This document shows, piece after piece, positions 60,291-64,000 of a stretch of 64,000 nucleotides of DNA (the first letter of the stretch is position 1; each line of letters begins with the position of its first letter). Below the pieces are notes generated by a model. It worked only from the letters and a program-made list of their open reading frames with translations. It made no database searches and had not been told where the DNA came from. The stretch is from Epiperipatus broadwayi (taxonomy: Eukaryota; Onychophora; Udeonychophora; Euonychophora; Peripatidae), in NCBI GenBank assembly GCA_028023455.1, contig JAQFVV010000990.1:1-64000 (forward strand). Direction: 5' to 3'. The position numbers and the translations under genes are program-made.

Positions 60291-61055
60291 TGATGTGCAT
60301 TGGGCAAAAAACCACTATCAAACGGTAGGGTTCAGTATACATACTATTACCTAGAATTTACAAAATTTATCAGCATATTCTATAACTAGTATCAAGCTCA
60401 TAACATGAAAATATATGTTAGCAAATGCAATATCATGTTATAATCATGAAAAATAATAATGCTAAATTATTACTATATAGATAATCATAAATTCTACAAA
60501 TTTAGATTTAATATTTACAAACAATTTTACTTTTAACAAACACCTAATGTATTCCATCAACAAAGTATTTGAATTTATTGGTATAATATTAATATATAAA
60601 ATATTTTTAATTTTCAGACAAATACATTAATATTCAATAGTTTAATAATACCAATTTTACATTATGGACCACTTGTATGAACTGCACAAAAAGAGATTTT
60701 TAGTTAATAAGATTTTTTTATATAAAATAGTAAATGGCACAATAAATTTTGATAATTCAGTGTCTAATATATCATATAAAATACAAACTTTCTATATATG
60801 CCAGTAATAAGGCTCATGTGTGTAAGAAGTGGACCTCTTTACATGATACAAAATGAATTAATCATACTACTAATTCTAAGATGTTATACAGAGTATGCAG
60901 GAAATTTAAATAAAGATGAAAAAGTTATTTCATAGTTTACATAAGCTATAAATTACATTTATATAAATAGTGATTATGTAAATATTGTTCATTATCTAAT
61001 CATTGAAAATGTTTTTGGTTTTGCAAACTATGGTTTACTAATAAATTGAATTACT
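60291..61055. other. AT-rich DNA, possible LINE debris
   Basis: A LYKIVNGTINFDNSVSN-like peptide at about 60715-60770 (plus) faintly recalls LINE RT C-termini, but this is too weak to call. Otherwise nothing. Confidence 0.35.
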
Positions 61056-61199
<144 letters not shown>

Positions 61200-61204
61200 T
61201 ATTT

Positions 61205-63008
61205 GATCTGATTATTATAGTATGACGAGCAGCTTTCGATATCTTAATCCTGATATCATACTCGTAGGAATGACTAGTGTATGAGAGGCTTGTGGCAAAA
61301 GATATAAATTTTATATAAATAAATTATATGTCCCAATTTTAGAGAGGGGAAAACAGGAATCCTTTCTATTTATTGAGGTAGCATTGTTGGCGAATTCCCA
61401 AGCCTCCTTTAGTTTGCATTTAAAATCATTCTTTTCTTTACATACAACACTAGCTGACAGAGGCTCGAATGTGTAGCCAAGTTTGTTTTTTAGAAATATG
61501 AATTTGTGGTTTGGATTGTTTTAGTCTTTCTATAGAGGTATTGGTGTTAGGACAATCTTGTTGCGAGGCTGCACAGGATTCTCTGAAGTAAACAGTACTG
61601 TGGTTAGTTTGGTTGCAAGCAATTTTGTAAACGATATAAGGGAGTTTGCTTGGTGAGGAGTTTATCTTTAGAATTATTAATCAACCAATTTACAATAGGT
61701 GGGGTTCAAAGGCTGACTCTATATGAGTCAGAGCAAATTTTATTTGTGCTTAGGGAGACTTTAGGAATGTAGGAGAGTGGTATTCAGGACTTGATGTCAG
61801 TTGGTGTAGATATAGCTCTGATCTCTTTGTAAAATTTATTGACAATATTGATAAGTGTCTTGTATTTGTATCTAGAAAATCATAAATCATTAATATATTT
61901 TTCAATATTAGATTTGCTGTCTGATTCTAACATGCACAAATTTAAATTTTTATCTATAAATGTTTTCAGACCTTTGTATTTGTGTTAATTGGGAATTATG
62001 GAATCGGGATGAATAATATATCTGATTTCAATCAGTTTGGTTATTATTTTATAATATAATTGGGCATTATCCCTTTCGAGAAACTAATTTTCCAAAAGAG
62101 ACTTCATGTCCTACGGTCCAGGTTAATGCAGATTTTCCAAGTTTGTGTTTGATATTATTGATTTGGTGCATTGGAATGCAGATAAACATGTCATGGACAT
62201 ATCCCTTATATATTAGTCTGGGTATGTGATGCAAGTATTTGGGAGAGAATATCAATACTATTTAAAACAATGGTGGATAGTATTGCACTTATTGGCAGTG
62301 CCATTGGCCAGCCATTTTCCATAGTATAGTGTTGTCCTTTGAAGAGGGCAGTTATGTCTTGATCAATACAATTTAGACAATCAATAATAAAACTAATTCT
62401 TTTCTGTGGATATTTAGTTGTTGTTAATGCATATTTGATAATGTTAATTGATTATTTTCTGTTTATTAATCCATAAAAAATTGATGATATCTAGAGATGT
62501 TATTCTAAATTGATTGTTGATAAATACATTTTTGGTTTTGTGGACATACTCGAACTATGATTTGATTTTAAATCAGCCACATCCTAATTGGTTATTAGGC
62601 CACTCATTTATCATTTTAGTAGTTTTGTAATAGTAGGTTCCTCTAAAGTCTATCATTAGCCAGAGAGGGTGGTCAGGTCTATGTGGTTTTGCATTTGTGA
62701 ACATTTGAGGGGAATAGCTGCTCAAGAATAAGTTTTAAAATATTCACTTTTTGTGAATGTGCCATTACACAGTTTTCTAAGAATTTCTGATATAAATTTA
62801 TACTTATTCCTTTTTAAGTTGAATGATGGTATTAATTTAATTTTTAATTGATTAATCTGGGTGTTTATTTTATCTAAGTACTCTTGATTGTTTAGAGAAT
62901 TAGTCTGTTTCTTTTGTCCTCTTTTATGTAGGTAATCGTAATTATTTATTTTTATAAATTTGTGTCTACTCACTTGAACAATTAGTCCAATGACATTATC
63001 TCTGTGTG
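61205..63008 (-). pseudogene. Penelope-like element of a second family, decayed
   Basis: Minus strand, from high to low coordinates. The N-terminal region (62722-63008) has YLHKRGQKKQTN and INQLKIKLIPSFNLKRNKYK. The RT follows in broken frames: PHRPDHPLWLMIDFRGTYYY with KTTK (about 62690-62600), an ITSLDIIN remnant of the first Asp motif, HYTMENGWPMALPISAI (about 62330-62285), and YVHDMF (about 62201-62184) where the second active-site Asp is His. The C-terminus at about 61500-61340 (NKLGYTFEPL, FKCKLKEAWEFANNATSINR) ends in a stop. The GIY-YIG core is not recognisable. Many stops show it is old. It lies between (TTA)n and (CTT)n/(ATT)n tracts. Confidence 0.75.
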
Positions 63009-63010
63009 GA

Positions 63011-63430
<420 letters not shown>

Positions 63431-63436
63431 AATATA

Positions 63437-63783
63437 GGTTCATTAAAACAATTTTGCTAACTATTTGTCATCCCATTTCCAATTCAATTGAACATCAATT
63501 TGGTTATAAGATTTTGTCCAAAGCTTTTGAGACAATTAATCTTAAAAAAAATTTCAGAAACCTTTACAGAGTATGTTTACCCAAAAGCTTAATTAATTGG
63601 TGTGACTGTTTTATTAAAAACAGAATGTCTTGTGTGAAGTTTAACAATAAACTTTCATCATCATATTCTTACTCACTGGGGTGCCAAAAGCCAGTTCTTG
63701 CATCTTTATTATTTAATGTACATATGGATGACTTGCTATGCACACGATTGCAAAATTTTCAGGCATATTTGTCTTATTAATAA
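63437..63783 (+). pseudogene. non-LTR retrotransposon RT fragment
   Basis: An open frame at 63454-63780. LSKAFETINLKKNF keeps the LSKAFDTI..  motif with the first catalytic Asp replaced or shifted (FE for FD). SLINWCDCFIKNRMSCVKFN is the W..S.L..R...V..N block. LGCQKPVLASLLFNVHMDDL is the worn G.PQGSVLGP.LF...I.DL box. FQAYLSY stands where the .YADD.. motif would follow, which is lost. This matches Jockey/CR1-like LINE RTs. Only about 110 codons are present, beginning just after the microsatellite. Confidence 0.8.
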
Positions 63784-64000
63784 CTGTTTTTTTTACTTCA
63801 AAGAGATATAGATAATTTCTTGAATTAGTGTTAAAATAATCAATTAAATGTAAATATTGATTTGTTGCATTGTCTCTTACTATAGAAAATCTGAGTTTAA
63901 GATTTTGCTATTATATCCATGGCTCTAAAATCACAAAAAATGATCATCAAAGAAATCTAGAAATAATATTTTTTCAAATAATGGCTCTTTACATCATCCT
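63784..64000. other. AT-rich window end, nothing recognised
   Basis: No coding or repeat signature. The LINE C-terminal part may continue in scrambled form. Confidence 0.5.

Overview
The window reads as repeat-rich, very AT-rich nuclear DNA from an invertebrate animal. Reasons: four exons with GT..AG splice sites and matching phases encode a metazoan-style extracellular protein with fibronectin-III-like repeats. The rest is intron and intergenic DNA packed with (TA)n tracts, LTR retroelements, Penelope-like elements (PLEs), non-LTR retrotransposons and foldback repeats. I cannot fix the phylum from sequence alone. There is no sign of a bacterial operon, plasmid or CRISPR array.

Layout. 1-10452: a nearly intact LTR retroelement with giant LTRs (about 3.36 kb; the left one is cut by the window edge), a tRNA-Lys-like primer site, one 726-codon coiled-coil Gag-like ORF and no pol. 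12.35-13.39 kb: decayed PLE and LINE pieces. 13857-54167: four exons (13857-14019, 15171-15336, 16589-16857, 53740-54167) of one host gene on the + strand, the last two separated by a 36.9 kb intron.

That intron is a sink for mobile DNA. It holds a circularly permuted PLE (17.1-19.34 kb) and a second gag-only LTR element (23.4-29.55 kb). It also holds a head-to-head PLE palindrome (33.1-34.5 kb), a smaller palindrome (38.35-38.84 kb) and two tandem-plus-inverted arrays (318 bp unit at 41.67-43.53 kb; 419 bp unit at 48.63-50.04 kb). A third, minus-strand coiled-coil gag relic with a Lys-type primer site lies at 46.56-48.6 kb, and a Merlin-like DNA transposon with terminal inverted repeats at 51.03-51.98 kb. 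After the last exon come a LINE relic split by a foldback element (54.8-57.6 kb), an A-rich diverged repeat block (59.5-60.3 kb), a second PLE family lying between triplet microsatellites (61.2-63.0 kb) and another LINE fragment at the right edge.

Most interesting pattern: palindromic or tandem-plus-inverted insertions bounded on BOTH sides by (TA)n. One is unmistakably built from two PLE 3' ends facing outward. Another carries a hammerhead-ribozyme-like core in its 419 bp unit. I infer that a PLE-type machinery primes from self-complementary (TA)n targets on both strands and also mobilises small non-coding, possibly ribozyme-bearing passengers. This is a hypothesis from architecture; nothing here was computed or searched.
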